A program made the translations under genes and the position numbers. Below are positions 1 through 14,400 of a DNA stretch of 64,000 bases, piece by piece. Every line of letters begins with the position of its first letter. The first letter of the stretch is position 1. The stretch is taken from contig JAJEKB010000525.1 of NCBI GenBank assembly GCA_022393335.1, forward strand, positions 16,319-80,318. The letters are read 5' to 3'. Under the pieces are notes generated by a model. It made no database searches and was not told where the DNA came from. It saw only the letters and a list, made by a program, of their open reading frames with translations. The stretch is from Macrotrachela quadricornifera (lineage: Eukaryota > Rotifera > Eurotatoria > Philodinida > Philodinidae).

Positions 1-568
1 AAGAAGACATTACTATTGGAGTTATTTTATTACTGAAGAGCTTTATTTATGGCGAGAACCGAATCAAAGGAGAACCGATGTCGCCATATCGATAAATATA
101 TATATATATATATATATATTCGTATTGACAATGTGGTGCATTCCCTCTTGTTATCGATTTTATCGAATGCTAGTACAAGTCAAGGTTATTATTGTTGAAT
201 GACTGACAAAACGAATGAATGAATGGCTGAATGAATGAATGAGAATAAATGCAAGGAAAAAATTAATATATATTAAAAAAATAACGAAAAAAGATGTTGT
301 TATGTAAAACCAAAATTAATCAATAGATGAAGTCCTTGTTAGATTATGTTTCGACGTAGATTTTGATGATGATGATACTAAAAAATGGATGTATAGAAAT
401 TAATGAAATGATTGTGTTGTTTTTTTCTTCTTTTTCTCTATCACCATTAGCCTATCATTTAAATCATGCAACAACAACCAACACCCTTATTGAGCTTAAA
501 GCATACAAGTACATATAGTCAACAAAAGGCCTATATTTACTCAAGCGCTATACATAGCCATATTCTTG
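1..568. other. Non-coding flank with TA microsatellite
   Basis: No coding exon is visible. It probably includes the 3' UTR of the minus-strand gene that ends at 569. A pure (TA)n tract lies at about 96-119, and short GAATGAAT runs lie near 213-241. Confidence 0.6.
96..119. repeat. (TA)n microsatellite
   Basis: Uninterrupted TA repeat near the left edge of the window. Confidence 0.95.
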
Positions 569-3052
569 TTAGCGTGAGATTATAAACTCAAGCGGAATAT
601 ATGTCAAGCTTTTATGATAATGCTTACTTAAGTTGGTCGCATCGAACGATTGTGATTTCGATGATAGATTTGATTTATGTATATTATTTGATAATGTTGG
701 ATGTTCTATATCATATTCATCTGTATGTGCTTCTTGGCATGATACAGCATGTAATGCAAGTAATTGTTGACGACGATTAATTGTTGCTGTTCTTATTGGA
801 CTATATGACAAATCTTGATGTGTATTTATTGGTGGACGCATTCGATTATTATTAGTGGTTTCAATTGATAATCTGTTATCAACAGCTGTCTTAATACGTT
901 GTAAAATTTTATCAAATTCGTTGGTGCCGATTAATGGTGACGATTGATTGAATATGACAGCACTATTTGTTGGACCTGCTATACCACTAGTTGAAAGAGA
1001 TATAGCGCTATCGCTTAAATTTGAATTTGTTTCGTGTTCGTGACCGATATTAGATGTTATCGATGTTGTTGGTGTTGATTGACGAGATAACAAGTGGCTT
1101 GCTAAAAGAGATGAAATACGATTAATAAGGGCGTCTTCTTCATTTGTAGACGGCGGCGATGACAATAGAGTAGATGAAACGAAAGGCTGTTGTATTACAA
1201 TATTTGTTGGTGTGTTCAATTCAATTTCTTCTGAATTTGGTTGTGGTGATGTGAATAATGATGTGAATAATGGTTGATCTGAACTGGAACCGTCACCAGC
1301 ACCTGAATCAGGCAAACTATTGGCCTATTGTATAGAACAAAAGAAGAAAACTATAATCTATTTGATTAAGCTTTTCTTTTAGATTATGCAATAGCGTTAA
1401 AACGGAACAGGACATATGAATGAAAAAACTAATTGACAAAAGAGATCAATTGTCTCTATTCGTACGTACATCGATAGCACAAAAAAAATCTATGAATGTC
1501 GTATGTATTTGTATAGTAGACACAAATATAATTTAATCACTAGTAAATGAGGCTCAAAGTATACGTCACCTTTCTCATATGTTTGCACGACACAGGTTTA
1601 TGTTCTTTATATAGATACATATATATATATATTTGTTTATGTATGTAACATACCGTACTTTGTCTTGAAAGAATAGATGGAGTTTTAAGTAAATTAGAGT
1701 TAGTACTATTCTGTCTTGAACGATATCCTGCTGATAACAATTGACTAGGTTGAGGACTAATTGCTCGATTAACAGGAAATGTAATATAAGGCGAAGTTTG
1801 ACCATGTTGTGCACAACATATTGCTGTGGAACTTAGTAATCCAGAATCATTAATATTATTTGTATTTGTAATTGATTCATTTGATTTAATACGCATCATT
1901 TTTCCTGTTGATGTTGTGATATTATTTTCGAATGGTTGTGTTTGTGGTTGTTGTTGTTGAGCTGATGAAAGTAAATTAAGTAAATTATTAATTTTAATAA
2001 AATTTGATGCTAATAAAGGACTTCGTTCTCCTGCATTTGTTATTGTATCAAAATTTTGTAATTGTTCAACAAAATTATCAGTAATAAACATTGATTCAGA
2101 ATCTTGTACACGTCCAGCTAATACAAGATCATAAATTCCATGTGTATATAATTCATATTGATTATATGGTGTAAGAACTGATGCTGGTCGAAGTTGATCA
2201 ATAATTGATTTAACAAGAGTCAATTTTCTTACAGCACGACGAAAACGGCGAAGTACAGCATCACGTCGACGTTTACGTCGTTGACTTTCAGAACCACCTG
2301 TAATTGTTGGACGTGAAGCAACAAGTAATGCTGCTGAAGCATTTTTAAAATGAAGTGCTGCAAATAATGCTGGACCAAGTGAAAGATGATATGGACCAAG
2401 AAATAAATGTAATGTATCATCACGAATATCAAGAGCAGTCAAAACTGTATATATACGTGAAAGACGATCAATTGTACGTGATAGATTATTAATTTTAAAT
2501 AATTCTTTGAAAAACGAAAGATATAAATAAATGTTTTTTTTTCTTTTTTCTTTTACTAAATAAATAATAAATTAATCATACCTAATTCAATTGTCGCTTT
2601 CATATCAGGAAATAAATTAGTTAATTTTTCTAATTTACAAGCATCTGTATTTGATTCATTGGTAAAAAATCTATATGGTACTTGACGATAAAATCCTTTA
2701 TCCATTGTTGTTGATATTGATGTTGATTGTGCAGCCTCAAAGCTTACCTAAATATTGACATATTAAATTATAAGATGTTTAAAAAAACTTTATTTTTTAA
2801 AAATTAAATCTACATGACAATCGTCGTGGCTGCTATGACTACTAATGCTACTGACGCTGCTGATTCTTCGTTTCATGGTATTGAAATGTGATTTGGCGAC
2901 TTTACACATACATTTGTAAGTAAAAGTGAAACAAACAAGGACGAAAAAAAAAAGAGAACTGAGAAAAGAAAATTTATAAATACCTGTTTGAATTGTTCGA
3001 GAATTATTTCATTCGATTTTGAATATTTTATTTTTAGTTTCAGGGATGTCAT
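569..3052 (-). CDS. Four-exon gene of unknown function (613 aa)
   Basis: Exons in transcript order are 2984-3052, 2582-2747, 1654-2504 and 569-1324. All junctions are GT-AG, the phases agree, and the spliced length of 1842 nt gives 613 residues plus stop. The start ATG (3050-3052) begins MTSLKLKIKYS. Residues about 80-150 look globular, with a leucine/alanine-rich stretch around 110-140. A strongly basic segment follows at about 153-175 (QRRKRRRD and a second RRFRRAVRK cluster), which could be a nuclear localisation or nucleic-acid/phosphoinositide-binding patch. The C-terminal half is low complexity, rich in Ser, Thr, Asn and Gln, and probably disordered. There is no signal peptide and no clear membrane helix. 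I do not recognise the family and assign no function. A further 5' exon cannot be excluded. Confidence 0.7.
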
Positions 3053-6000
3053 TCTTATTGGAATAAAAGAAAAAACTTAAATGTTTTAGAATAGAATAAT
3101 ACTATTTTTTTTTTAATACAATAAATATAAGAAAATAAAAATAATTATAATTGTTTTATTTTTCAAATACAATTAATGATATTTATATAAATTTTCAGTA
3201 ATATAAAACATTTCTACATGATGAAAAAGAAAAAAAAGACTTGTTTTTAGAAAAAACATCTATTGAAAGAATAGATATTTAGATCAAAAGTATGCATAAT
3301 ATAAATAATATGGAAGAATCTCTTCGTTCTAATGCAAATCATATGAAAAGCTTATTAATGTTTTGTCACGTTTTTCTTTTTTCTGTTTTATTGATTACAT
3401 TTATTCATTCATGAAAGATTTCTTATTAAAAAAAATATTAAATAACTGATTCACATAATATTGAAATCGTTTGTTTTATGAATACATATATATTTTAGGG
3501 ACACCTACAAAGCAGCAGTAGTAGGAATTGGTAAAAAATAGTAACTAACGCAATATTGTCAAATGAATCTCTAATAGAATAAAAAAATCTCGACAAGTAT
3601 TACCTTATCGTCGATTGACTGATTCGACAATAACAACCTCGAGTACAAGGAGACAAATAAAAAGAAGTAGATAGTAGGTGTAATGATGATGTTACGTAGT
3701 CATATACGTCGAGTTAGTACGTGCAGTTTTTTTCTTTTTTTATTCTTTTATATGCACGCGGTCTATGAATCACTTTATCATTCTTTGTCATTCCATCTTG
3801 AATATAATACATATGTATAAATATATTGTTTTAGATGTGCAGTATAATGTTTTTGTCGAAAACAACAAGAGTATAGAATACATTCTTTGTAAAAAGACTA
3901 CAAAAAATGAGCAAACATAAAATTGTCACTGTCATTAAGAAGTCTCTTTCGTTACATCTAGTTATTATACAGTAATTTATGAGAGACCGATTGCAGACAA
4001 AATATGTCAACATCCTTCCATATGTGTATAATCCTTTCTTTTTTCTTTTTCATCTGCATGTCTGAATTGATTAAAGGTGCATACATACACTTCGCCTGTG
4101 AGTATGTATTAGATTTTTCTGACTCATCATCATCATTTCATTGCGAATTCCTACGCATAAAGATAATGTGTGCTAGTGAATATTTGTCTCAAATGATTAT
4201 TTGCTCTCTTATTTTTTTTTGCTATCGTCATCTTCATTTTTACTGTACACTGTTAGTTTGTTTGAAGAACATTAATAACAAATCAAAAAAACGAAAGAAA
4301 AGACATACATAAAAAAAAAGAATCGAAAAAAAAAGAAATGTATGATAAAATACCTTTATGACAAAGGAGTAAGAAAAATGTATGCTGTACTCTCTCATTT
4401 CTATTTTATTATATAATAAAAATAATAATGATCATGAAAAGAAATAAATAAATTGTTACCATAAAAGATGATTGTTGCTCGTTGAAAAACCACATCATCA
4501 GGTATTCACTATGAATCTTCTAACTAAATGTTTCATCTATTAAATGTACTGCGACCTTTTGATAAGTGATTCTCTTAAATGGGAGAATGGCCAGCAGGAG
4601 CAAAAACTACTTTCTCTTCCTCTTTCGTTTTTCTCTTATCACTGCCATAACACATAAAACGAGTTTAGAATCCTGCTGAGGAGAAACGGCAACGATATTT
4701 GTTCTTACTGTCTTCATTTATCGTTGAATTCGATTAGTACACTTTCTTTTTTTTCTTCTTTATCAATATTATCAAATTTATATGCGTAATATGAGACCTT
4801 GGATATTGAATAAAGGACACAAAATAAAAGGAACTTACATTTTTTCCTTCATGAACATCCATCGTTGTTTTTATGTAATCAATAGTGACCTGTATGCCCG
4901 ACTATTTCCTTGCCGTTATATAGTTGTTCAGTGTTATGATGACTATGACCGCCATGGTTGATATTACTACTGTTCGTTATTATTTTCTGTTCTTTCAGAT
5001 GTTATCAGAATATTACCATACGATCGTCTTTCCCTCTTTTTTTTGGCTTCACCTCTCGGTCAGACTAGCCCATAATATCCTGATGTATGCATGTATATGT
5101 ACAAGAGGAAACACACAGCAGGACAGTAGTAGCCATAAAGTTTAGATCAATACCCTAGGGAATAGGAAAATGACGCTAAAATATAATAATTCTCTATATA
5201 AGGAGATAAACATTTTTTTTTAAACAGATATTTGTAGAATAATAAATTAACAAATGTTTATCGGTTTGTATAATAAGTATAGAATCATGGCAACTATCTT
5301 TGAACCAAACTCTCTATTATTTCATGCATCTACAATGTATGTATTTTTTTAAATTAAGCATAAATAATAAATACATCTAAGTAGTTCCTATAAAAAAACA
5401 AAGAATCTAGTCTTTTGCTAAAATTTTGATTATTCTAGTAGCTAATCAGAATAGATTTTGACATTTATCAGGTGTCTTGTTTTTTGTTATCAATATTTCT
5501 TAATAGATAAATGGTAGATATGACTATATGAGATGATAAATATCTTATTTTTATCTTATATTCTTATTCGTTTTCTTTTAACAAGCTAATGATCATTATA
5601 TAGTACTTATTACCTGAAACTAATAGTTTTTATATAAATTTATCAACATAATGTAAGTAATAGATCAAATTATTTATAAACAAATTGTCCGAAAGATTGT
5701 ATCATAAATAGCCTGAAGAAAGAAGTCCTGGATATGTCAATAAGACAAAAGGGCAGAAAAAGGCATTTTTTGTTGATACAAGTTTTTTTCTTATCTTGAC
5801 TTTCTGTATGTCTAACGTAAATCGATCAGAACAATAAGAACAAAATATCTATTTGTTAAATGTTACATGTTATTCTATTTAAGAATCTTTAATACTATTA
5901 AGAAAATTGTATCAAAATCATAAATTAATAAATTTTTTCATATTTATAATGAAATCATATCGCTCGTACTATGAATAAATTTTTATTTTATTTAATAATG

Positions 6001-6163
6001 AAATCAGATATATGTAAAAGCCATTGAAATATTCATCAAATTGTTGTGAAACAATAACTAAAATAAATATCCAAAGAAAAAAAGAATTCGAACGAGTGAT
6101 CATAAAATAAATATATTTTGACTGAAATAGAATTAAAGAAATAAATTATTAGATCTGTTTTAT
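3053..6163. other. Intergenic, AT-rich
   Basis: Between two minus-strand genes. Only short open frames occur (for example 4004-4312 and 4924-5145), rich in Phe, Ile and Ser as expected for translated T-rich non-coding DNA. No RNA gene or repeat was recognised. Promoter elements of the upstream gene probably lie near 3053-3400. Confidence 0.6.
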
Positions 6164-6826
6164 TTAGTCGGCATCAGCAATTTCTGCAAGGACATCACCA
6201 TGACATGCTTCTGGTTTACACCAACATGCAATTCTTTGTCCTCGAAGTTCTTTTTTAGCTCGAGCTAATAAATCTGGTTGACGCATAATCCAAGCACGAT
6301 ACTTTCGTATAACATCAGCTCGATCACCATCTTTACCAATAACAAATGGATTGCCCCAATCGGATGGTCGACCAATATAAACATCATAATTTGATTTCTT
6401 ACAATGTACTACTTGTGTTTTTGGTCCATTTGCTGATTGAGATACAACGCCTGTAGCGACATCCATAGGTTTATTTATAGTAGTAGTATTTTTAGGAGAA
6501 GATGAAAAAGAATTTTTTGTATCGGCAGCTGCAATTCGAAGTTCTCGTCCATCTAATCGATATTGATGAAGTTGAAGTGCAGCATCAAATGCATCTACTG
6601 TATAAAAATGTACAAAACCGAAACCACGACTTTGTTGTGTATTTTTATCGTAGATAATACGAACTTTTTTGACATTGCCACATTTTTCATTAAAAAATGC
6701 TTCTAAATCGTTTTCAGTTATATTAAATGATAGATTACCGACATATATAGATAATGGTTGATTTGTAGAAACATTATTAATTTGTTGAGAAGTCTGTTTA
6801 AGAGATGAATTATATGAGGTTGCCAT
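6164..6826 (-). CDS. RRM domain fused to DUF4326 domain protein
   Basis: Intronless, 220 aa. I start at the ATG at 6824-6826 (MATSYN); the open frame extends upstream but without another ATG. Residues about 25-100 form a canonical RNA-recognition motif with RNP2 IYVGNL (27-32) and RNP1 RGFGFVHF (67-74). A Ser/Thr/Asn-rich linker follows. Residues about 139-220 match DUF4326: the YIGRP...WGNPF signature (about 150-161), an RxxVIxKYRxW helix, and the C-terminal CWCKPEACHGDVLAEI block (about 202-217). The Cys/His residues of that block could bind metal or form an active site, but the biochemical role of DUF4326 is not known to me. DUF4326 is chiefly bacterial, archaeal and phage. Its fusion to a eukaryotic-style RRM suggests domain capture, possibly by horizontal transfer; the lack of introns, unlike its neighbours, agrees with that. 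An RNA-associated function is inferred from the RRM only. Confidence 0.8.
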   Translation of the reverse strand: MATSYNSSLKQTSQQINNVSTNQPLSIYVGNLSFNITENDLEAFFNEKCGNVKKVRIIYDKNTQQSRGFGFVHFYTVDAFDAALQLHQYRLDGRELRIAAADTKNSFSSSPKNTTTINKPMDVATGVVSQSANGPKTQVVHCKKSNYDVYIGRPSDWGNPFVIGKDGDRADVIRKYRAWIMRQPDLLARAKKELRGQRIACWCKPEACHGDVLAEIADAD

Positions 6827-9800
6827 TGAAAATTTTATTATTACTGTTTGCTTAGATTTGTACACTATTTTTTAAGATATAAATAACACAAAAATTGTGC
6901 AATACCTTTAGTATTATTTTTCATCAATGACACTGATTATTCATCATTCATGAATGCTTTAGTAGTATTGCACAGTCTGTCACAAGTATTGCGAAAGTAC
7001 TTTAAGAACATGCAATGCTTTTTTTTTTTGATTCTGTTGATGTTTTTTAATGAACATTACGATGCATTTCATCATACATATACTTTGTATATATACATTT
7101 AGAAATGTAAGAGAAATAATATTATAAATATGTGTCATAAAGATCAACTACTCGACAGAATAAAGACAAATAATAGAACTAGACTTTATGCATAATAACG
7201 TAACTTATTTTTAAAAAAGAATCCATGGATATAACTATAACGGTTCCGATTACCAATGGATTTAAATCCTTATTTTAATTTTAGTACAACTCGTATAATA
7301 AATACAATTCGTAAGCATAAATTCGTCCTTCAATTCAGTCACTAATCTTGATTGTTCAATAGATTAGTTTTATGTATTGCATATATCATCAGAATTCTTT
7401 TTGTAATATAAAGAGACAAACTTTATCTAATGAAAAAAAAACCCTTTTTGATTCTATTCATAGTGTCTCTCTTTTTTATTTAACAAAGAATAGTATGAAG
7501 ATGACGTTCTACTTCCGTCACTCATTTGTATATGAATAGTTCACACCGATCATCAATCAAAAGAAGAGATAATAATTCTCGCCTCGTGCTACTTATGATT
7601 TGTTTCCGTCAATACTATTTTAAAGAGACGTATGTATGAATTGTCTGGCAACACGCCACATTTCCTTCCTTTGCAGAAGGTTTGACGTTCAATAGATATT
7701 ATTGTGTCTCGAGTATCGAATGATCAACGGTTGCCCATTATCTACTTTCTTAATCGTGATATAAATGTCAACTTGACACATATAAATACGAACGTCGCAG
7801 CTGTTGATAAAAAAACAATTAAAAATGGATAAATAATTCTTATTTCTTTTGTTATTATTGTCATCAACAAAACGATATAATTCGAATTAGACTCATCTTC
7901 TTTACTCTTTCGATTCATTCAAATTACGCTTGTCTGTCTGAGTACGTCGATACAGCTGTGTACTAATTTTTTAAGAGGACAATGTTAACATCGCCGCCTT
8001 TCTATCTTCTCATTGTCGAGTGGATTTCACAGTATGTCTCGAATAGACGAGAAAGAGATGAATGATGATGATGATGATGTTCATTTTCTTGTCTCCATAC
8101 ACTTTTGACTTGATTCACTTCATTTAATTACAATTATATATAAAGAACTCTCTCAAGTATTGTCCACGATCGTCCGAAGATGATGAATCTATCAATAAAT
8201 CGATTAGTTTCCTTGCTTTATTTCTTCTTTTCTTTGAGTTCTGCTAAAAACTCTAACGAGCTGTTGAGATATTCAGTCTGACTGACCATTAGCAATTGAT
8301 CGTCATTTTTTACATTTGTAGAAAAATGAGTTATGTCAGCAGCATTCAATCTTTTTCTTGCATCCTGGTCATTGTCTCTCATCACTGATGATCAATTTGT
8401 TTTGTACTAGCCCATAACAAATTTCTTTCAATTTTTTTTCTTTCTTACATCGTTGTCTTGATGTCCTCGAGGGACCGATCAAATATCTATTTCGTGCATG
8501 GCTTATCGTACTTGTGGTCTTAGTAGCAGTCGTTGTCTTCATTCTATGTGTGTGTAAATTAATAGCCGAAATAAGTGCATTATCTGGGAATGTGTCGTTC
8601 ACCCCTTTTCTATACTCAATCATCATCATCATCATCCATGATGTTCATTCTTCATTTTCTTTTTCTCTACATATTTGCTTAGTTATCATAACTCGAGCGT
8701 GAAATAAACGTCGTTGTTTCGAAGACGTATCAGAAAGTCGAGTAATAAACTTGTTTACGATACTATATTGTTCGTCTATATTACTGTTATCTCAAGCGCA
8801 TACATCTATCCATATGTTCAAATGAATCAATTAAATGATCAAGATTTGATGACCAGGTGAGCCAGCTGTCTTTTGTTGAAGAGAATAAATATATATATAT
8901 ATACATATATATACGTATAAATTTATGTATAAATGGCTTCGAAAGAAGTTAGAGGTGAGGGTCAAGAAGGACCACAGATGTACATATAATCAAGGACTAC
9001 TTTTCTTTCTTTTATTATTTTCTTTGATTTCAAAAAAAAAGATATATCTATAATGTTACAATTCTTTTCTCTCTTTTGTCTTTGTCTATGGAAATTAGAC
9101 AGGTGTACTTAAATCAAACTAGTAAATATGAGAAATGAACATATGCCAATGATCAAAGATTGGTTTCCTTTTTCATATATCAATACTGGTGTCTACTCAT
9201 TTTTTTTTCTTTTCTTTTTTGATAATTGACTCCAAATCAAATGAAGAATTGAAGAGGAAAGTAAATGCTTAAGGCAAAAGTTAGAGCAATTTTTTTTGTT
9301 TTATTTTTCTGTTGTCTATTTAAGATATTCATAGGTGAAGAGTGTGTGAACACTTGTCGTCGTAAGTATTGCGTCTCGAAAATCGATAAGATATCTTTTC
9401 AGTTTTGTTTTTCTTATGATTCATTGACCTCCACCTAACATAGAAGTGATTCTATATGAATACCTATTTGTCGTCTGATATTCAGGCTTCATATTCATTT
9501 TGAATTGCATCTTATTTTCATTTATTTATATATACTAGTCGAGAATAAGGTTTCAAACAATCATCATTTTTTATTATCTCGTGAAGTCACATACAAAAAA
9601 GAAAAAAGAAATTATGAAGAAATGAAGCGTGCTGATAAGCATAGAAATGCTTCAAGTAAAATCAACTCAATTCACAATTAAGTGATTCCTTTTACCGTTA
9701 GTCGACATATATAGATATACATATAGAAAGTCTATATATTTTTGTTGTTCTATTAGCTTAGGTCACTAATTGAGAGAGAAAAAGCACTTGGTTTTTTTGT

Positions 9801-11038
9801 CTCATCTGAATAGAAATCACCTGTGGTGTTCAGCACATGTTTCACTTTTGTATATATATATATATATATTGATTGACAGTTATTGTGTTTGGCATACATA
9901 CGGACCCAGCTTGCTTTAATTTATTCTCCATATTCATTGAATGATATGAATCAAATGATAGTTTGTGATATCCTAATGTTTGCTGCATTCAATCGAAATC
10001 ATTAGAGAAGTATATACGAAAGAGAAAAAAAAATGTGCAGCATGGTGCGAGATTAGATTTATTTGTCGTTTTTATCGATTGAACAAAAACATTGAATATG
10101 AGAAGAGCCCTACTATTGCCCTTCACTATGTAAATAATGTGAGATGATACACATTTAACGTTCATGTGTCAATTATTCAAAAAGAGAGAAGTGTTGAACA
10201 TTCCGACTATATGACATTGGCAGTGATTTTATTACTATCATAATCAGATTGGGCATGTGTATGTGCTCAGTCAAATGTCAACAAGATCACATATAGTCAT
10301 TGAGAAAGCTGATCATTTCTGCATAATATATATTTAAGGACCTTGTCGAAGGATAATAATTGTCTTATATAGTTCTTTCTTGATATTATTTAAAATTCAA
10401 TATGTTTTGTTTAGCATAAATAGATATGTTTATATATATTTATATTTGTTTACAGGAGTAAGTTAGATTTGTTATATTAGTTAATAAATATTTCTTATTA
10501 TTTTGTCAATTTTTAATTATCTTTGAATGATTATAATTAGAAAATGAAACACAAATAATCTCTAAGCAATATGTGCTATCTGATCCAATCCTGAAAGTCA
10601 ATATTGATGATATAGATTGATTGAGCCGAGCTGTCATTATTGAGTAATAAGACGCGACTAGTCTCATAGTCTGATGATGACTTGCAGCACGAAAGACGTC
10701 TATTTTCTGATGCAACAATCATCAACATCATCATCGATATCGATACCTGTCTGTTAAGATTCTAAGAGAAACAGAAGCTGACTAATTTCTTCTTGATTTT
10801 TTTTATTTCATTGCATTACGTGAGCAAAGTCAAGAAGTAAATATGTTGATATTCATCTGTCTTTCTTTAATCACAGATGATGCACACACATATACACACA
10901 CACAATGAATATATGAACGATAGAGAAAGAGAGAAAGAGAGAATAAGAGAAGAGAAATTTGATCATAGAGAGAAAAGAGAAAAATAATACTTGTTTGATT
11001 CTTTTTTTTTTCATATACTTTTCATTTAACTTTAGATT
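6827..11038. other. Intergenic region upstream of teneurin
   Basis: No supported coding exon over about 4.2 kb. It holds simple repeats: GAT/CAT trinucleotides near 8062-8081 and 8621-8638, (TA)n near 9851-9869, and a GA-rich tract at about 10920-10985. It probably contains the promoter and any 5' untranslated exons of teneurin. Confidence 0.55.
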
Positions 11039-11382
11039 ATGACAACGTCACGGACATCAATAGTTAATATTCATTGTCCTCCATCATCGTCCCATGGATG
11101 GCAAGTTGAAAGTGGTTATTATTCAGATTCATACAATAACTCCTCCTCTTCAATGTCAAATACAAAAAAACAAACATCATCACAACATGGTAAGATTTTT
11201 CAAAATGAAAAAAAGCAAACGATTAGTATAAATGATCATGATTTGACATTTTTCATTCAACAATGTGTTTTTGTTCGATTCATGAAGATTGATCATGATA
11301 TATATCATCAGTTTTTTTTTTCCATGATGATAAATATCAAAAAAAGTTATTCATCCTATTCATAGATATCATGTCAAATCGT

Positions 11383-11419
<37 letters not shown>

Positions 11420-14400
11420 TTGTATGAAATCATTATCATTATATTTGTTCGATCATTTATCGATAGGTTTTCGAAGTGACATATTCATGTTCATATTAAC
11501 AAGATTGAACACAATGATGTTGATGAGTACACTACATTGTGTCCTTGTCTTCACTGATCACTTTACTTTTTTTTCCTGCTTATTTCTTGTCATATCCTAA
11601 AAATCGCATCATCAATAACAATTCGATTTTCAGCCTCGTGCGACATTTGTGTCCTTGTGTTTCATCTTATGTTCTTCCCATTTTTCCCCATGTGTATATA
11701 TATTCTAACCAATTGTCTTTTCTAACCGGAGGAATAGTATATGCGTCTGCTGTTCTGGTCTTATGTAATTGTGCTTCAATTGCAAGAACGACCATGATGG
11801 ACATGCACAATTAAATCGTCATTGTCATATATATTTTGGATGAAATACAATCGTACATTTTTCTTTTGCATGATCAATTCAAATATATACACATATACAC
11901 ACAAGAGATTTCTTTTCTTTTTCTTTCTTAGTTCTCTCTTTTTATTTTTTTGTTATACATGATGTAAGTCTTGAGAGTATATATTGGGACACAGATGTTC
12001 ATCAACGCATGATGCACAATAGATTGTTACTTGCAATCGAAAAGATCAATCGAAAGAGTTACATAAAACGGATAATATTGTATGTAGATATAACTTTAAC
12101 AAATTATTAACAATAGTTGAGAAAATATCTTTATCTAGATCTTTTTATAATATACGAAGCGTTTTTTTTTCTTTAGTAAAGAACGTATACAAGATAAGGT
12201 CACCAGAGCATAGGAGGAGAATCTGGTGAGTGAGTCTTGTTTACCTATCAAGATGAAAAGAACAGTCTGTTATATCCCTGCCGAGCGGCACGCGAATAGA
12301 GAGGCCAAAGTGTCTGAGTGTGTGTGTGTGTGGTTCATTAATGGTCTGAACTAACGATTATTTGTGTTGTTTGGTGTATATGTATGTAGAGCCGATAGGG
12401 GCTAATTTTTCTCTCTTCTTTTTTTGCACAGGTGTTCATTCATCATCGTCGTCATTCTGTTGTACATCTTTAATACCTCCGCCACCATCGACAAATTTAT
12501 TTCACAGATCATCATGTCATAAACGACACCATCAAACTACTAAAGATATCATTTTATGTTCATGTGCCCATCATTCATATCTTCCATATAAAATAAATGG
12601 TAGCAATAATTCTAATATTACAACGAATACAACTTTACTTTGTACTATTGATCGATGTACACCTTCTAGCACAAATATGAAACCAATATCTGAACATCAT
12701 ATTGAACAATCATGTTTTTCATTAAATAATTCAAATACATCACCAACAACAACAAGCAATGATGATGAATCAGGTTTGTTTGATTGAAAAAAAAACTCAT
12801 TTTCCATTTAGTATGTTTTTATATATATATTAAAATAACATTTCTCAGTCAGTCTTCTTGCTTATGGCATTTCTAATTGAATTAACTCACACTTTCTTGA
12901 GACATCATGCTAAGCATAGCGGGTGGGAATATATGTTTTTTTCAAATGGCAATTATCATCAACAATGATCATAGCTAGGTTATCCTCAAGCTATCGATTT
13001 ATTCAAGCAAAAAATCATGATTTTCTAAAAAACTTATTTTCTATATTTCAATCGGTCTAATTGTCTTACGATCACGGAACAGTGACGACGTTCTTTTTTT
13101 CTCTTTCTTTTTCTTTTTCATTATTCATACAACAAAGTTTGTATGTCTTTGTCACGTAATATTGCATGGTATGTCAATTTTTTACTCGTTGAGGTGATGA
13201 CAACGACGAGAAATTAAATATTCTAGATCGCTCCAGTCGATCTACTACATAATATAAACGAATGAAGCACGCAACATATAATAAATTTATTGTTCTCTAG
13301 TGTACAAATGAATACGCCGACTGATGATCCTATCTACTTGTCGTTTATCTATTCATAGAGTAGTGTATTATCGATTGTCTACTAATGATAAAAACACTAA
13401 CCGTAACTACATATCGAGCTAGTCATGAGTAAATAACATTAAAAATCACTTGGTGGTCCTCCTTTTTTTTCTACCTCTCTGTCTTTTTTTTTTACTATAA
13501 CCCTTCTATTCGTCTAGCTCAAGATCATAATTAAAATAGTTCATAGAGACGATGGTCAAATATGATGTTTGTTTTATTTTCCTTTACTGTTACTTTTGCT
13601 ATTACTATATACATATATATATATAAATACACTTCTTGAAGCACTTGTTACATTCAATTGTATTGTGTATTGTCCCTTCATACGTTCACTTGTCATAATA
13701 ACTAACCCATAGAAATACAGGTCAAGATGATGATGACGACGAACGATGGGCGACAAACGGTTACACATACATATGCACCCACATACACACATTATTGATG
13801 ATCGTTTTAAATTAATTGCATCTTTCTCGTTCAGCTTGTCATCGAATTTAATCAAAAAGGACGCAGACATATACATATACTATGTCGAGAATAGACAATT
13901 TCAGCAATTGGAGACAAGGGTGTTATCACGCCTTGCTTGTTCTCATTTTTTGAATTGAAACTTAAAATAGATTTACATCTCATTGAAAGAAGTATGAAAT
14001 AACTTATTCTCTTCTGCCATCATTTTAAGTATGTTATAGTAAGAACAATTGTCGTCTAAGCGTAACGAGCAAAAAGGCGAAGGAGAGACAAAGAAAAGAG
14101 AGAGAGAGAGAAAAGTGTTACAAAGAATGAGTCGAGACAAAGAAAAACGAGAGAGAGGGAGAGAGAGAGAGCGAAAGAAGACAAGGAAACGATCAAAAAG
14201 AAAGTAGTTGTGGTCGACACCTTTTTATTCCCCACTTACATACAATATAGAAGAGTTTATATTTCTCGCCTTTCCTCATTTTTTTTTCTTCGTTCAACGT
14301 TAAGAAAAAGTAAAAAAAAATCATAATGAACACCAAGTGACATGCAAGTAGTACTGGTAAGCAATCAGGACAATGTTGAGTTAATACATGCAACATTATA

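Noticed and set aside
4004..5145. Two plus-strand open frames (102 and 73 codons)
   Set aside because: T-rich sequence gives Phe/Ile/Ser-rich frames with no family resemblance, no splice context and no partner exons.
8369..8702. Overlapping frames on both strands with Met or Ile runs
   Set aside because: Both come from the GAT/CAT trinucleotide repeats and are artefacts.
11539..11814. 91-codon hydrophobic frame in teneurin intron 1
   Set aside because: Chance frame; no signal peptide architecture that continues, no splice partners, no recognisable family.
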